DNA of 64,000 nucleotides, taken from NCBI GenBank assembly GCA_036873755.1, contig JAVTVY010037208.1, positions 91,524 through 155,523 on the forward strand. The letters are read 5' to 3'. Position 1 is the first letter of the stretch. Each line of letters starts with the position of its first letter. Below the pieces are notes generated by a model. It made no database searches. It had not been told where the DNA came from and saw nothing but the letters and a program-made list of their open reading frames with translations. The position numbers and the translations under genes are program-made. The DNA is from Hanleya hanleyi (Eukaryota; Mollusca; Polyplacophora; Lepidopleurida; Hanleyidae). Below are positions 1-11,882 of this stretch, piece by piece.

Positions 1-3000
1 ACCAGTATGATCAGACTGACAGTAGAGAGTACCAGTATGATCAGACTGACAGTAGAGAAAGTACCAGTATGATCAGACTGACAGTAGAGAGTATCAGTAT
101 GATCAGGATGGCAGAGAGTACCAGTATGATCAGTCTGACAGTAGAGAGATTGCCAGTATGATCAGACTGTCAGAGAGTACCAGTATGATCAGACTGACAG
201 TAGAGAAAGCACCAGTATGATCATACTGACAGTAGAGAGTACCAGTATGATCAGACTGACAGTAAAGAGTACCAGTATGATCACACTGGCAGTATAGAGT
301 ACCAGTATGATCAGACTGACAGTAGAGGACCAGTATGATCAGACTGACAGTAGAAAGAGTACCAGTATGATCAGGCTGACAGTAGAGAGGGTACCGGTAT
401 GAGCAGACAGACAGTAGAGAGAGTACCAGTATGATCAGGCTGACAGTAGAGAGTACCAGTATGATCAGACTGACAGTAGAGAGAGTACCAGTATGATCAG
501 ACGGACAGTAGAGAGAGTACCAGTATGATCAGACTGACAGTAGAGAGAGTACCAGTATGATCAGACTGACAGTAGAGAGTACCAGTATGATCAGACTGAC
601 AGTAGAGGACCAGTATGATCAGACTGACAGTAGAGAGAGTACCAGTATGATCAGACTGACAGTAGAGAGAGTACCAGTATGATCAGACTGACAGTAGAGA
701 CAGTACCAGTGTGATCAGACTGACGGTAGAGTACCAGTATGATCAGACTGACAGTAGAGAGAGTACCAGTATGATCAGACTGACAGTAGAGAGAGTACCA
801 GTATGATCAGACTGACGTTAGAGAGAGTACCAGTATGATCAGACTGACAGTAGAACGAGTATCAGTATGATCAGACTGACAGTAGATAGAGTACCAGTAT
901 GATCAGACTGACAGTAGAGAGTACCAGTATGATCAGACTGACAGTAGAGAGTACCGGTATGATCAGACTGACAGTAGAGAGAGTACCGGTATGATCAGAC
1001 TGACAGTAGAGAGTATCAGTATGATCAGGATGGCAGTAGAGAGAGTACCAGTATGATCAGACTGACAGTAGAGAGAGTACCAGTATGATCATACTGACAG
1101 TAGAGAGTATCAGTATGATCAGACTGGCAGTAGAGAGAGTACCAGTATGATCAGACTGACAGTAGAGAGTACCAGTATGATCAGACTGACAGTAGAGAAA
1201 GTACCAGTATGATCAGACTGACTGTTGAGAGTATCAGTATGATCAGGATGGCAGTAGAGAGAATACCAGTATGATCAGACTGACAGTAGAGAGAGTACCA
1301 GTATGATCAGACTGACAGTAGAGAGAGTACCAGTATGATCAGACTGACAGTAGAGAGGGTTCCAGTATGATCAGGATGGCAGTAAAGAGTACCAGTATGA
1401 TCAGACCGACAGCAGAGAGTACCAGTATGATCAAAATGGCAGTAGAGAGTACCAGTATGATCATACTGACAGTAGAGAGAGTACCAGTATGATCAAGCTG
1501 ACAGTAGAGAGAGTACCAGTATGATCAGACTGACAGTAGAGAAAGTACCAGTATGATCAAGCTGACAGTAGAGAGAGTACCAGTATGATCAGGATGGCAG
1601 TAGAGAGTACCAGTATGATCAGACTGACAGTAGAGAGTGCCAGTATGATCAGGATGGCAGTAGAGAGTACCAGTATGATCAGACTGACAGTAGAGAGTAC
1701 CAGTATGATCATACTGACAGTAGAGTGAGTACCAGTATGATCAGGCTGATAGTAGAGAGAGTACCAGTATGATCAGGCTGACTGGAGAGAGTACCAGAAT
1801 GATCAGACTGACAGTAGAGAGAGTACCAGTATGATCAGACTGACAGTAGAGAGAGTACCAGTATGATCAAGCTGACAGTAGAGAGTACCAGTATGATCAG
1901 GCTGACTGGAGAGAGTACCAGTATGATCAGGATGGCAGTAGAGAGAATACCAGTATGATCAGACTGACAGTATAGAGAGTGCCAGTATGATCAGACTGAC
2001 AGTAGAGAGAGTACCAGTATGATCAGGCTGACTGGAGAGAGTACCAGTATGATCAGGATGGCAGTAGAGAGAATACCAGTATGATCAGACTGACAGTATA
2101 GAGAGTGCCAGTATGATCAGACTGACAGTAGAGAGAGTACCAGTATGATCAGGCTGACTGGAGAGAGTACCAGTATGATCAGGATGGCAGTAGAGAGAAT
2201 ACCAGTATGATCAGACTGACAGTATAGAGAGTGCCAGTATGATCAGACTGACAGTAGAGAGAGTACCAGTATGATCAGGCTGACTGGAGAGAGTACCAGT
2301 ATGATCAGGATGGCAGTAGAGAGAATACCAGTATGATCAGACTGACAGTATAGAGAGTGCCAGTATGATCAGACTGACAGTAGAGAGAGTACCAGTATGA
2401 TCAGGCTGACTGGAGAGAGTACCAGTATGATCAGGATGGCAGTAGAGAGAATACCAGTATGATCAGACTGACAGTATAGAGAGTGCCAGTATGATCAGAC
2501 TGACAGTAGAGAGAGTACCAGTATGATCAGGCTGACTGGAGAGAGTACCAGTATGATCAGGATGGCAGTAGAGAGAATACCAGTATGATCAGACTGACAG
2601 TATAGAGAGTGCCAGTATGATCAGACTGACAGTAGAGAGAGTACCAGTATGATCAGGCTGACTGGAGAGAGTACCAGTATGATCAGGATGGCAGTAGAGA
2701 GAATACCAGTATGATCAGACTGACAGTATAGAGAGTACCAGTATGATCAGACTGACAGTAGAGAGAGTACCAGTATGATCAGGCTGACAGTAGAGAGAGT
2801 ACCAGTATGATCAGGCTGACTGGAGAGAGTACCAGTGTGATCAGGATGGCAGTAGAAAGAATACCAGTATGATCAGACTGACAGTATAGAGAGTACCAGT
2901 ATGATCAGACTGACAGTAGAGAGTACAGTATGATCAGACTGACAGTAGAGAGAGTACCAGTATGATCAGACTGACAGTAGAGAGAGTACCAGTATGATCA

Positions 3001-4255
3001 GACTGACAGTAGAGAGTACAGTATGATCAGACTGACAGTAGAGAGAGTACCAGTATGATCAGACTGACAGTAGAGAGAGTACCAGTATGATCAGACTGAC
3101 AGTAGAGAGAGTACCAGTATGATAAGGCTGACTGGAGAGAGTACCAGTATGATCAGGCTGACTGGAGAGAGAGTACCAGCATGATCAGACTGACAGGAGA
3201 GAGTACCAGTATGATCAGGATGGCAGTAGAGAGAATACCAGTATGATCAGGCTGACTGGAGAGAGAGTACCAGCATGATCAGACTGACAGGAGAGAGTAC
3301 CAGTATGATCAGGATGGCAGTAGAGAGAGTACCAGTATGATCAGGCTGACTGGAGAGAGTACCAGTATGATCAGGCTGACTGGAGAGAGTACCAGTATGA
3401 TCAGGCTGACTGGAGAGAGTACCAGCTTGATCAGACTGACAGGAGAGAGTACCAGTATGATCAGGATGGCAGTAGAGAGAATACCAGTATGATCAGACTG
3501 GCAGTATAGAGAGTACCAGTATGATCAGACTGACAGTAGAGAGAGTACCAGTATGATCAGACTGACAGTAGAGAGAATACCAGTATGATCAGACTGACAG
3601 TAGAGAGAGTACCAGTATGATCAGGCTGACAGTAGAGAGAGTACCAGTATGATCAGGCTGACAGTAGAGAGAGTACCAGTATGATCAGGCTGACTGGAGA
3701 GAGTACCAGTATGACCAGGATGGCAGTAGAGAGAATACCAGTATGATCAGACTGACAGTATAGAGAGTACCAGTATGATCAGACTGACAGTGTGATCAGA
3801 CTGACAGTATAGAGAGTACCAGTATGATCAGACTGACAGTAGAGAGAGTACCAGTATGATCAGACTGACAGTATAGAGAGTACCAGTGTGATCAGGCTGA
3901 CAGTAGAGAGAGTACCAGTGTGATCAGACTGACAGTAGAGAATGTACCTGACAGTAGAGAGTACAGTATGATCAGACTGACAGTAGAGAGTACCAGTATG
4001 ATCAGACTGACAGTAGTGAGTACAGTATGATCAGACTGACAGTAGAGAGAGTACCAGTATGATCAGACTGACAGTAGAGAGTACAGTATGATCAGACTGA
4101 CAGTAGAGCGAGTACCAGTATGATCAGACTGACAGTAGAGAGAGTACCAGTATGATCAGACTGACAGTAGAGAGTATCAGTATGATCAGGATGGCAGAAG
4201 AGAGTACCAGTATGATCAGACTGACAGTATAGAGATTACCAGTATAATTAGCTTG
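1..4255. repeat. Minisatellite, ~31-33-bp unit
   Basis: More than 120 tandem copies of a unit reading roughly AGTACCAGTATGATCAGACT plus GACAGTAGAGAG fill the start of the window, and the array runs off its left edge. Variants include actgg/agtgg changes, GAGAGAG length changes and units ending GGATGGCAGTAG. Each unit contains the near-palindrome CAGTATGATCAGACTG centred on TGATCA. The array ends at about 4255, 176 bp before an RMND5 exon, so it sits in an intron of that gene. No coding capacity is seen. Confidence 0.97.
1845..2760. repeat. 126-bp higher-order repeat inside the minisatellite
   Basis: The junction TATAGAGAGT recurs at 1971, 2097, 2223, 2349, 2475, 2601 and 2727, exactly 126 bp apart each time. 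Each 126-bp block holds four unit variants in fixed order (…CTGACAGTATAG, …CTGACAGTAGAG, …GGCTGACTGGAG, …GGATGGCAGTAG). Adjacent blocks look nearly identical, unlike the irregular units on either side, so this segment was amplified recently as a block. Confidence 0.93.
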
Positions 4256-4431
4256 ACAGGAGATCCTTCCACATTCATTATAACTTGTCAATACCCATAC
4301 TAAATCTCTTAAATTACAGAACTTAGTGGGGTTAGTGTTTTCTGGATGTTCAGAAGGACTTCAGTTGCAGACTTGGGTGACTGGTTAAATGATCAGGACT
4401 CGCACAATGACCTATTCCCTTATTTTCATAG

Positions 4432-4586
4432 GTGGAGATAGATCTGGGACCAGACTACAGATTCCACTCCATTTTTGCCTGCCCCATACTGAGACAACAG
4501 AGTAACGAGAACAACCCACCCGTCCGCCTCATGTGTGGTCATGTGATCTCTCAGGATGCCCTCACCAAGCTGGCCAATGGCAGCAA
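4432..4586 (+). CDS. RMND5: RMND5 (GID/CTLH E3 ligase subunit), penultimate coding exon
   Basis: This exon encodes about 51 residues beginning VEIDLG and containing [19 protein letters not shown] and VISQDAL, which I recognise as the C-terminal RING-like region of RMND5A/B. RMND5 proteins are RING-type subunits of the GID/CTLH ubiquitin ligase and pair with MAEA. A pyrimidine-rich tract ending in AG at 4430-4431 is the acceptor, and GTATGT from 4587 is the donor. The exon ends after two bases of a codon and the next exon at 11819 supplies the third, keeping frame. Translation past the donor quickly loses similarity, which supports the splice call. Upstream exons must lie left of the minisatellite, outside the window. 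The A/B paralogue assignment cannot be made from this fragment. Confidence 0.9.
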
Positions 4587-4894
4587 GTATGTGTACGTGG
4601 TTAACCAATCACTTGTGGTTGCTTCTTTTTCACTGACCTTCATTTGACTGGATAGGCCAAAGATCATTGTTTAAGTTCCAAATGTACATTCAGTTTGGCT
4701 AATTGGATTAATGTTTTATTAAACTAAATTCTGAAGCCAATATCACTATGATGACCTGTAGGTTTCAACTTTGCAAGAATAATTTGCTAGTCTTGAGGAA
4801 GCTGCCCCAGATCATTTCAACAAAGGGATGCTGATATGTTTTCATGAAAAACTTTGCCACTCTCACCATTTAAGATCTCAGTCAACCTGTTTGC

Positions 4895-4960
4895 ACTATA
4901 GTACAGCCCAGAAAAGATTTAACATTAAACGCGAGCATGACGCGAGAAAATTGAGATTAG
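4895..4960 (+). repeat. Transposon-end fragment related to 16911/20817
   Basis: The sequence ATTAAACGCGAGCATGACGC, with TACAG just upstream, matches the terminal motif TGCTAAACGCGAGTAGAACG seen at 16940 and 17310 and inverted at 20777-20817. This is probably a decayed end of the same DNA transposon family. The interior is not recognisable. Confidence 0.45.
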
Positions 4961-5640
4961 AATTGACTGAATGTTCAAGTTAGCGAAACTATGGCAGGAC
5001 TGTCAAGCGCTTCCACCGCATCAATGTTTTTGGAGAACACGGTCAAACAAACAATTAAGAGACGTGATCTGCAAAATGTTTGGCTCGAGTGAAAACGCGT
5101 CAAAAATTTCCATAGATGCGCCAGTGGTTTTTTGTCATCTTGTCGATAATTTCGGAAGTTGCGCATGGAGTTCTACTGGAGGGAAAAGGGAATAATTCAT
5201 TTACATAATTGCACTTATCCTGGCACATTTGAATTCCAACATTCGTTCTCAATGACAGGACACAGTAGCCTACTAGGATCTTTCAAGACATTGGAGGAAT
5301 CTATCGAGAATACAAGCCGTTATTGTACAAACTTGGGCTTGGGATAATCGAGCAATCTTCTGTGGTCACGTCAGATTTATGTAGTGACTCATTTTATTTT
5401 GTTAAAGAAACGTTAATTTAATCTCTCCATGCACTTTATTTATTTCTGACCGCGTCAATGAAAATTACAGGCACATTGACCGATTTGGCGGACACATGTG
5501 CAAAATTTTCAGTCAAGATTTTGTTTTTGTTTTGACGTGGCTCAAATGCATTTCTTGTCGGTTATGAATTATACTTGCCTTGGTGTTTTTGTTTTGTCTC
5601 GTTTAAAGACAAGTCTTTCTGAGCTGTACTTATCTCCCTA

Positions 5641-5655
5641 CCACTAGATGGTACT
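5641..5655 (+). promoter_or_regulatory. CTCF-like motif copy 1
   Basis: CCACTAGATGGTACT matches 14 of 15 positions of the published CTCF core CCASYAGRKGGCRSY. It belongs to the repeat described at 5600-7620. Binding is not shown. Confidence 0.45.
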
Positions 5656-5704
5656 GTAGCCATGAACAGAGGTATTACCTTTGTAACATGTATTTTATTC
5701 ATGA

Positions 5705-6055
5705 AGCCGCACTGTGCGGTGACCTTGTGGTAGAGCGCTTGCCTCCAAAACTCGCAGATCCCAGGTTTCGACTGCTGGCTGTCTCACATTAGGCCCCGTG
5801 GGGCTTTCAGGGATTGACCTGGGATGTCGTCGTGCACACCGCATGTCATGGTAAGAATAAGCCTCAGCTCCTCAGAGAGCTTGTCGTAAGAGGCGATTAA
5901 CTGAGGCACCTATGGGATTCCCGGGTGTGAAAAGGAATAGGACCCCACCCGTGTGGTTCCCGGTTGTGAAAAGGAATAGGACCCAACGTCGTGATATGAC
6001 TGAAATATAGTTGAAAGCGACGTTAAATCATATTCACTCACTCACTCACATTAAA
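5705..6055 (+). mobile_element. tRNA-derived SINE (gastropod type)
   Basis: The head has a tRNA-like A box (GTGGTAGAGCGCTTG) and B box (AGGTTTCGACTG). The body follows with CCCCGTGGGGCTTT, CTCCTCAGAGAGCTT and two AAAAGGAATAGGACCC repeats. The 3' end is GTCGTGATATGACTGAAATA, then GCGACGTTAAA and (CACT)n. The same tail recurs at 6110, 21640 and 25540. It is inserted in the first copy of the CTCF-motif repeat. Confidence 0.85.
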
Positions 6056-6150
6056 GACTTAAAAATGTGTCCGGATAATGTGACTGGTTCTTCGGAATAT
6101 GACTGAATAATTGTTGAAAGTGCCGTTAAAATTATCTCACTCACTCAAAT
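6056..6150 (+). mobile_element. SINE 3'-tail fragment
   Basis: GAATATGACTGAATAATTGT, GAAAGTGCCGTTAAAA and CTCACTCACTC repeat the tail of the preceding SINE. No tRNA-like head is visible, so this is a 5'-truncated copy. Confidence 0.7.
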
Positions 6151-6625
6151 TTTGAATGGCTCATTAAATTTGCATGAATTTTGGTCATAGTGGTTTCGCA
6201 GGATAGACAAAAGATTGAAAGGTTTTGGTGATCCTGGTACTATTACCAATAAGGTGGAGGGGCGAGGAAATGTCCAGGGGAAATGTCTGGACACCTTCAC
6301 TTTGAAATTCAAGGGTGAAAAGCTGTAGTTTTGGAAAAAAAGAGCGCTGCCAGACCTGGATGAAATGATTTCTCACTGGTTTTAATTTGTAGAATGATGT
6401 AGAATATCCAGTCATTATTTATAGCCTGGTTTGATTGCACAATTAGAGCATTTCCACAAAGTGGATGCTCTTATGTTTTCATGAGAAACGGCTCCGCCGC
6501 CACCGCTGCCGCGACTTTAAACGTGAATATTTCTGAAACCGTTAAATATTTTCGGGTCAATGTTTGTGTGCTATCTCCTTAGGCCTGGGACATTTGCCTG
6601 GTTGTGTTTCGATAGCCGATGCTCA

Positions 6626-6640
6626 CCACTAGGTGGCGTT
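6626..6640 (+). promoter_or_regulatory. CTCF-like motif copy 2
   Basis: CCACTAGGTGGCGTT matches 14 of 15 positions of the CTCF core, with the mismatch at position 14. Confidence 0.5.
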
Positions 6641-7082
6641 GTAGTCAGAGCATAGGTAAAACTTTCTGTGACGATTTCATCTGAACGATGTGTTTGATTT
6701 CTATGAAATTTTATTACAATGGTCTTGAAGGATAGGCAATGTGCTGAAAAGGTTGTGGTATAGCTAGCATAATTATAAAGGCACGTTTTTTGCATTTCAA
6801 AAAAAAAAGTTTTTTGTGAAATAAAAATTTACCATTCGCTTGGAGAAATATTTGAAGATTGTTCTATTCTATGTTGCCAAGCATAAATGTAGGATTGACA
6901 ACATGATAATTTTCTTTTGGTGCGAACCAAATTGCTATTTAAATGAAAAATCTCACTTATCTGACTTAACGTCATAACCTCCATAACCATTATCATGATT
7001 AAAGTTTTTTCCATTGAACTTCTATGTGCCATCTCCCTAGGGCTTTAGATTTCACCTGCTTGTTTTTCGTGGTATTTGGTCA

Positions 7083-7097
7083 TCACTAGGTGGCGCT
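7083..7097 (+). promoter_or_regulatory. CTCF-like motif copy 3
   Basis: TCACTAGGTGGCGCT matches 14 of 15 positions of the CTCF core, with only the first base differing. A fourth, weaker copy (TCATTGGGTGGCACT) lies at 7489-7503. Confidence 0.5.
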
Positions 7098-9006
7098 ATA
7101 GACATGAATGCAGGTAAACATGTGTAACATCATATCTTATAAACAACATGTTTGATTTCCATGAAATTTGAGTATAATGATCTTGCAAGATAGGCAAAGA
7201 ACTGACAAGATTTTGATGGTGTTGGCGAAATCATGGAGGCGCATTTTTGCATCTCAAAATAAGATTTTTTTCTCACAAAATTGTAATTACTTCTTTGAAT
7301 CAGGGAAAAGTAATTCGAGTTTGCTGAACATGAATATAACATTCCCAGTGTTATAATTCACATCCCTTGTAGCCAAATGGCCATTTTTTTGTAATACGTG
7401 AAATTCACATGACTTGAGTCCAATATCTACATTGCCCAGGCCACATCTGAGGATTTTGCTTCATCATGTAGTTTAGTGTTATTGTTCATCATTGGGTGGC
7501 ACTATAGACAGTACACTTATATCGCACAATTTATTGGCATTTCATAAAGTTTATTGTCAGACAGACAAAGGATTTCAAAGGACTGAAAGGGTTTTTTTTA
7601 TTATTGATTTTTTTTTATTGCTTGAAATTGAAGCCAATCAACATAATGCTTGATTTATATCTCATTATACATTCTTTTTTACAATTACTAATTTTATAAA
7701 CATTATGGTTTAAAAATGGATTGAAAGGACATTGGTGCTGTTAGCGCTGGCATATACATGTGGCATAGGGCATAGTCCACTAAATATATCAAAATCTAGG
7801 CTACATCAACCCCTGCATACACACATAACGAAAATGCAGTCAGAGAAGATATCCTGCCATCAATATGGTCAGTATGGAGAATTGCAAGGATTCAAGTGAG
7901 CTTGAAGTCAGGCCATTTTGGTCAAATATACATACTGTAACACTGATATTCTGCTTCACCTTTCAGGTCTCATATTTCAGGCCTGTATGTTGACCATTCA
8001 GGTGATAAAACCTGTAATGTTTGACTTATTGCATAATGCAGTTATAGATGGACTAGTAGACTGCTTGTGTCAACAAAGTACACACTTCATTCCAGAATCA
8101 GTGCTATTTCTCTCTCCATTACTGATATAATAATTTGATCCTGTTCCCAATTACATTTCTTTAGTCTCCAGTGGTTGTGAAGCCCTGGGCTTCCAGATGT
8201 CTGGGGATGCATTCTGGTCAATTTTCATTGAATAAAATCACAAATTATCACTCGGTAAATGCTCAATTTTTTTTGGTTTTATGTGGAGGTCCCCAGAATT
8301 TATTTGAAAATCGAGATGTGAAATTGCACATACCGTTGCATTTTTACAGCATAGTTACAAATGTTGATAATTATTTTTTAACTGAAAAAGTAGAAAGATT
8401 TTTGAAGTGGAACGTCTACATACCTGCTATATGGCACATCCCACCTGGGAAATTTTTACATGTATATCTAATTGAATTAATCCATTGGAACCACTGATGA
8501 TTTTCCAATAATGGAGAAGAAAAGCAACTCCGAGTAGGGATGACAATTTCATTCGGTATATTTCGCTATTAGTTTTAGCATCTTCAGCAGTGAACAAAGT
8601 TACAAACAGCTCCATACGCACAGTATATATACAAGGCATAATGTGATCTTAGCCAATACACATTTATGAATAGTTAAGCCAGTAAATTATGTCAGTCTGG
8701 TTGGACGGATATTAAAATGCTGCCATTTTCAGAAATTGTTAAATGTTAAGTGATAACCTGACAGCGATCTACAAATGGTGTGATACAAGTGATACAATAC
8801 ACACTGTAATTGATGAAAACATTACATAATCTGCTTATTTGGCAAGAACTAAGTAATCTGTACACAAATGAATAAAGCATGGTGATATAGTGTGTATGTA
8901 CCTACATTGAATATTTCTACATGTCATTAAGTTTGGATAAGGACTGTCATTTTAAGATAATATAGGTATAATTTACTTGGCAATCCACATCAAAATTGAT
9001 GAAAAC

Positions 9007-9074
9007 CTACAAATGTTGTAACTCGCATGTTTCATAATTGTAGTATATTCCCATGCGAGTTACAACATTTGTAG
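9007..9074. repeat. Perfect 23-bp hairpin
   Basis: CTACAAATGTTGTAACTCGC plus ATG at 9007-9029 is exactly complementary to 9052-9074, with a 22-bp loop. It is the inner end of a larger inverted repeat within the PLE remnant. Confidence 0.9.
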
Positions 9075-9189
9075 ATTGTGTATTGTATCACCTGAATCAC
9101 ACCATTTGTAGATCACTGTCAGGTTATCGCTTAACATTTAACAATTTCTGAAAATGACAGCATTTTAATATCTGTCCAACCTGATATAA

Positions 9190-9517
9190 TTTACTGGTGT
9201 GCAGCTGGTAAATCCAGAAAACCTCGCGCAAACGGCGCTTGGTGGTGCTGGATTCAAGGGATGGGTCTGTCTTGAGAACTTCCATGATTTGATAGTTGAT
9301 GTTGTTGACAGTGTCCGTGCGACCAGAAATGTTTTGGTACAGGGTTGTCACTGCGATTCCGGGTGTCGTTAAAATGTTCTCGGATTCGCTCGTGGAATGT
9401 GCATTTACTTTCTCCAACATATTGTTTGGAGCAGAACATTTTAACGACACCTTGAATCGCAGTGACAACCCTGCACCAAAACATTTCTGGTCGCACGGAC
9501 ACTGTCAACAACATCAA
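9190..9517 (-). pseudogene. PLE GIY-YIG endonuclease fragment
   Basis: The minus strand encodes KQYVGESKCTFHERIREHF, followed by KHFWSHGH. In a second frame it encodes TTKRRLREVFWIYQLHT. This pattern (YVGET/S…R…H, HF…H, then RR..RE.FWI..L) is characteristic of the GIY-YIG endonuclease at the C-terminus of Penelope-like retroelements, which nicks target DNA. The domain is split over two frames and lacks a complete N-terminal GIYxIxC segment and any reverse transcriptase, so it is a dead fragment. Confidence 0.7.
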
Positions 9518-9650
9518 CTATCAAATCATTGAAGTTCTCAAGACAGACCTATCCCTTGAATCCAGCACCACCAAGCGCCGTTTGCGTGAGGTTTACTGGA
9601 TTTACCAGCTGCACACCAGAGCTCAATTCAGCTTAAATGAAAAGGAATAA
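9430..9650 (+). pseudogene. Second, inverted GIY-YIG fragment
   Basis: The plus strand repeats the C-terminal half of the domain: EHFNDTLNRSDNPAPKHFWS, then RRLREVYWIYQLHT in another frame. It mirrors the minus-strand copy across a centre near 9405 and differs by scattered substitutions, so the two are separate diverged copies. Confidence 0.65.
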
Positions 9651-11818
9651 TCACACACTGTTATTTTCTCTCTTTGCCATATTGTACACCTCCTTTGTGT
9701 GTACGGTAATTTCCCTATTAATTCGCCTTCCAAATTTAATTCGAAAATGGCCGATTTTTCCCCTGTCGTGATTTTGTCCATCCTAATAAAACGAAAACGA
9801 GAGCATTTTCAATATACCCGTGAAACAATAAATTCGAACACTCCCGTTTTCGCCACGGACTTCGTGCCGATGAAAGTAAAGTGAATATGTTACTAGAATC
9901 TCGTATAGTATATCGGCATATGCTATTATTTGTAAACGCAGAGAAACAACAGAGAATGGTACAATATGATCAGACTGAATTACTATACAGTCTAAAAGGA
10001 AAAAAAATGATTCAATTAACTCCGCAGTCCTGTAATTTTATCCTAACTTGATCGCGTTTCGCCGCAGTCGGGAAAAATATATACGGTAGTCCCCCACACG
10101 TGGTCGAGTGTCTGCACACGGCCCGCTATTGAATCATTCTTCAGTTTCCAGCGTTCCTTTTTTTCCTTTTCCTGGGCCACACTGAGAGGGTACATACTCT
10201 CCAGGCCGCGATGTCACCTTTATGACGTCGCTTTTATAGACAAACAGTCTAGTTCTTTGTAGGCACCATCCAGAAGATTCCATTGGTCACTCCAAGCTCT
10301 CCAACTGTACTGGTTTACACTCTTCACTTGTGATATAATTTACTGGCTTACCTATTCATAAATGAGTATTGGCTAAGATCACATTATGCCTTGTATATAT
10401 ACTGTGTGTATGGAGCGGTTTGTAACTTTGTTCACTGCTGAAGATGCTATAACTAACTAATAATTGTGATTCCTACTCGGAGTTGCTTTTCTTCTCTATA
10501 ATTGAAGTAAAATGGTGTGTTCTGGTGCATTTTGACAGAATATTTAGACTTTGAAGATGATGTGTAATGATGCCCCAAAATGAACTGAATTTTCCATGTC
10601 ATCTGTTTGTCTGTCTGTCTCTCTGTCTCTCTGTCTGATCATCTTTCTTGTCATACCACATATGCAGCTGGTGATGGATCAGAAGCCTAGTGAAATTGAC
10701 TGACCTTCACCTGTTTTATTGAGGTCAAATTTAGCATTAGCAATAATTTTTAAAGGAGTGAAGATAGGCTCTCCAAATTCATAATACTTGTGCAATTGGT
10801 GACTGACTAGAAGCCTATCCCAGTTGACTGAATCTATTTTCTCAGGTTATATACTGTATATTATGATATAACATGAAATATAGCCAGGCATTCTAAATTG
10901 ATACCACATATGCAACTGATGATGAAGTCTATGAATATGACTGACATTGACCTATTTTCTCAAGGTCAAAACTTGTTTGTTAAGTCACATGCTAACTGCC
11001 AACATACAATTCAAATCTATCATTGTCATCATTTTGTTGTGGCTGTGGTTTTTCTTCCAGAACAATTTAGCGAATTTTGCATGTGTTCCAACAGCCTGAT
11101 ACTTCAACAGTAACTTAAACCATGCTGTATCGGCTGAGCTGTTGAAACACCTTCCATTTCCTAGCTCTGACATCACTGTCGAAATATGGGTACCAAGACA
11201 GAGTGATAGATCACACAGCCAGTGAAGGTTCCTGATTTACACATGCACTGCACATTGAATGTCGTTATTGCCTAAGTAGTATTAGCAGCATTTTACAACA
11301 ACAACAATTCGCTGACTTACAGTGAAAAATTATAGTGAAAGGTATCTATTTTTTGTTGTTTGGCACTTTTATTTGCTGGCATTGTTTCAGATAAAATACA
11401 ACAGTCTAATTCATACAATCAGAAATAAAAAGGGAGTTAAAATCTTTATGTTCAAACTTTCGTAGGAAATATGAAAGTGGCAATTTGACATTTTATTTTT
11501 ATTCGATTTTTTAATGTCAGTGGGCCCATGAAATGCAAAATAAAGTTGGTGTTGCTTCACACTGGGTTTCGACCATTGATGAAGAAATCCCTTCTCAGAG
11601 GCGCTTCTACCAGAGATGATTCCTGATTGCTCATCCTCCAGGGGTATGTGCCCCATCCTCTGTCCCATCCTAAAAACAATTGCCACCCCTAATAGGGGAT
11701 GTGCCCAAATTGGGGAGATCTAAAGCCCTGTGAGTTACAAAATTATCTGGGGAAATGCTCTTCGCCCGTGTTTCACACAAGCTTTCATTTGACCTGAGCT
11801 GTGTGTATGTACTTTCAG

Positions 11819-11882
11819 AGTGAAGTGTCCATACTGCCCAGTGGAACAGAATCCTGATGAGGCCAAGAGGATATGTTTCTAG
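11819..11882 (+). CDS. RMND5: RMND5, terminal coding exon and stop
   Basis: After the acceptor ACTTTCAG (AG at 11817-11818) the exon completes a Lys codon begun at 4585-4586. It then encodes VKCPYCPVEQNPDEAKRICF and TAG at 11880-11882. The CPYCP motif is the distal metal-binding part of the RMND5 RING-like domain, and family members end a few residues after it, so this is the natural C-terminus. The phase agrees exactly with the exon at 4432-4586. The exon is too short to stand out as an ORF. The 3' UTR begins at 11883; its end cannot be fixed. Confidence 0.9.

Larger units (their letters stand above)
5600..7620 (+). repeat. Diverged ~0.45-kb tandem-like repeat with CTCF-like motifs
   Basis: Four degenerate copies share the order: ATCTCC…, a CACTAGGTGG block, AGGTAAA…, TGATTTC(C/T)ATGAAATT, GATAGGCAAAG and a T-rich segment ending in GCATCTCAAAA-like sequence. 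The CTAGGTGG blocks lie at 5641, 6626, 7083 and 7489; the larger first interval is explained by the SINE at 5705-6055. No ORF is convincing. Confidence 0.7.
8505..10495. mobile_element. Palindromic Penelope-like element remnant
   Basis: Both ends carry the same sequence in inverted orientation: AAAGCAACTCCGAGTAGG near 8522 and CTACTCGGAGTTGCTTTT near 10475. Between them is a fold-back. Segments around 8690-9020 reappear inverted at 9040-9200, and a GIY-YIG coding segment at 9190-9400 reappears inverted at 9440-9620. Head-to-head and partial-tandem arrangements are common for PLEs. No reverse transcriptase is left. Sequence from 9700 to 10260 is not recognised. Confidence 0.65.
4587..11818 (+). 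other. RMND5: RMND5 last intron
   Basis: This is the interval between the GTATGT donor at 4587 and the TTTCAG acceptor ending at 11818. It is about 7.2 kb, AT-rich, and filled with transposon-derived sequence: a ~0.45-kb diverged repeat, a tRNA-derived SINE, and a PLE palindrome at 8505-10495. From 4650 to 5600, 7620 to 8500 and 10496 to 11800 I see only degenerate repeats and short low-complexity runs, such as TCTG-rich sequence at 10605-10640. I see no further exon. Confidence 0.8.

Noticed and set aside
1..4255. CRISPR-like array
   Set aside because: Repeats are head-to-tail without unique spacers, in eukaryotic DNA.
5740..5800. Functional tRNA gene
   Set aside because: A and B boxes are the head of a SINE; no complete cloverleaf can be drawn.
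9960..9990. Isolated minisatellite unit (ACAATATGATCAGACTGAA)
   Set aside because: A single partial match; chance or old fragment cannot be separated.
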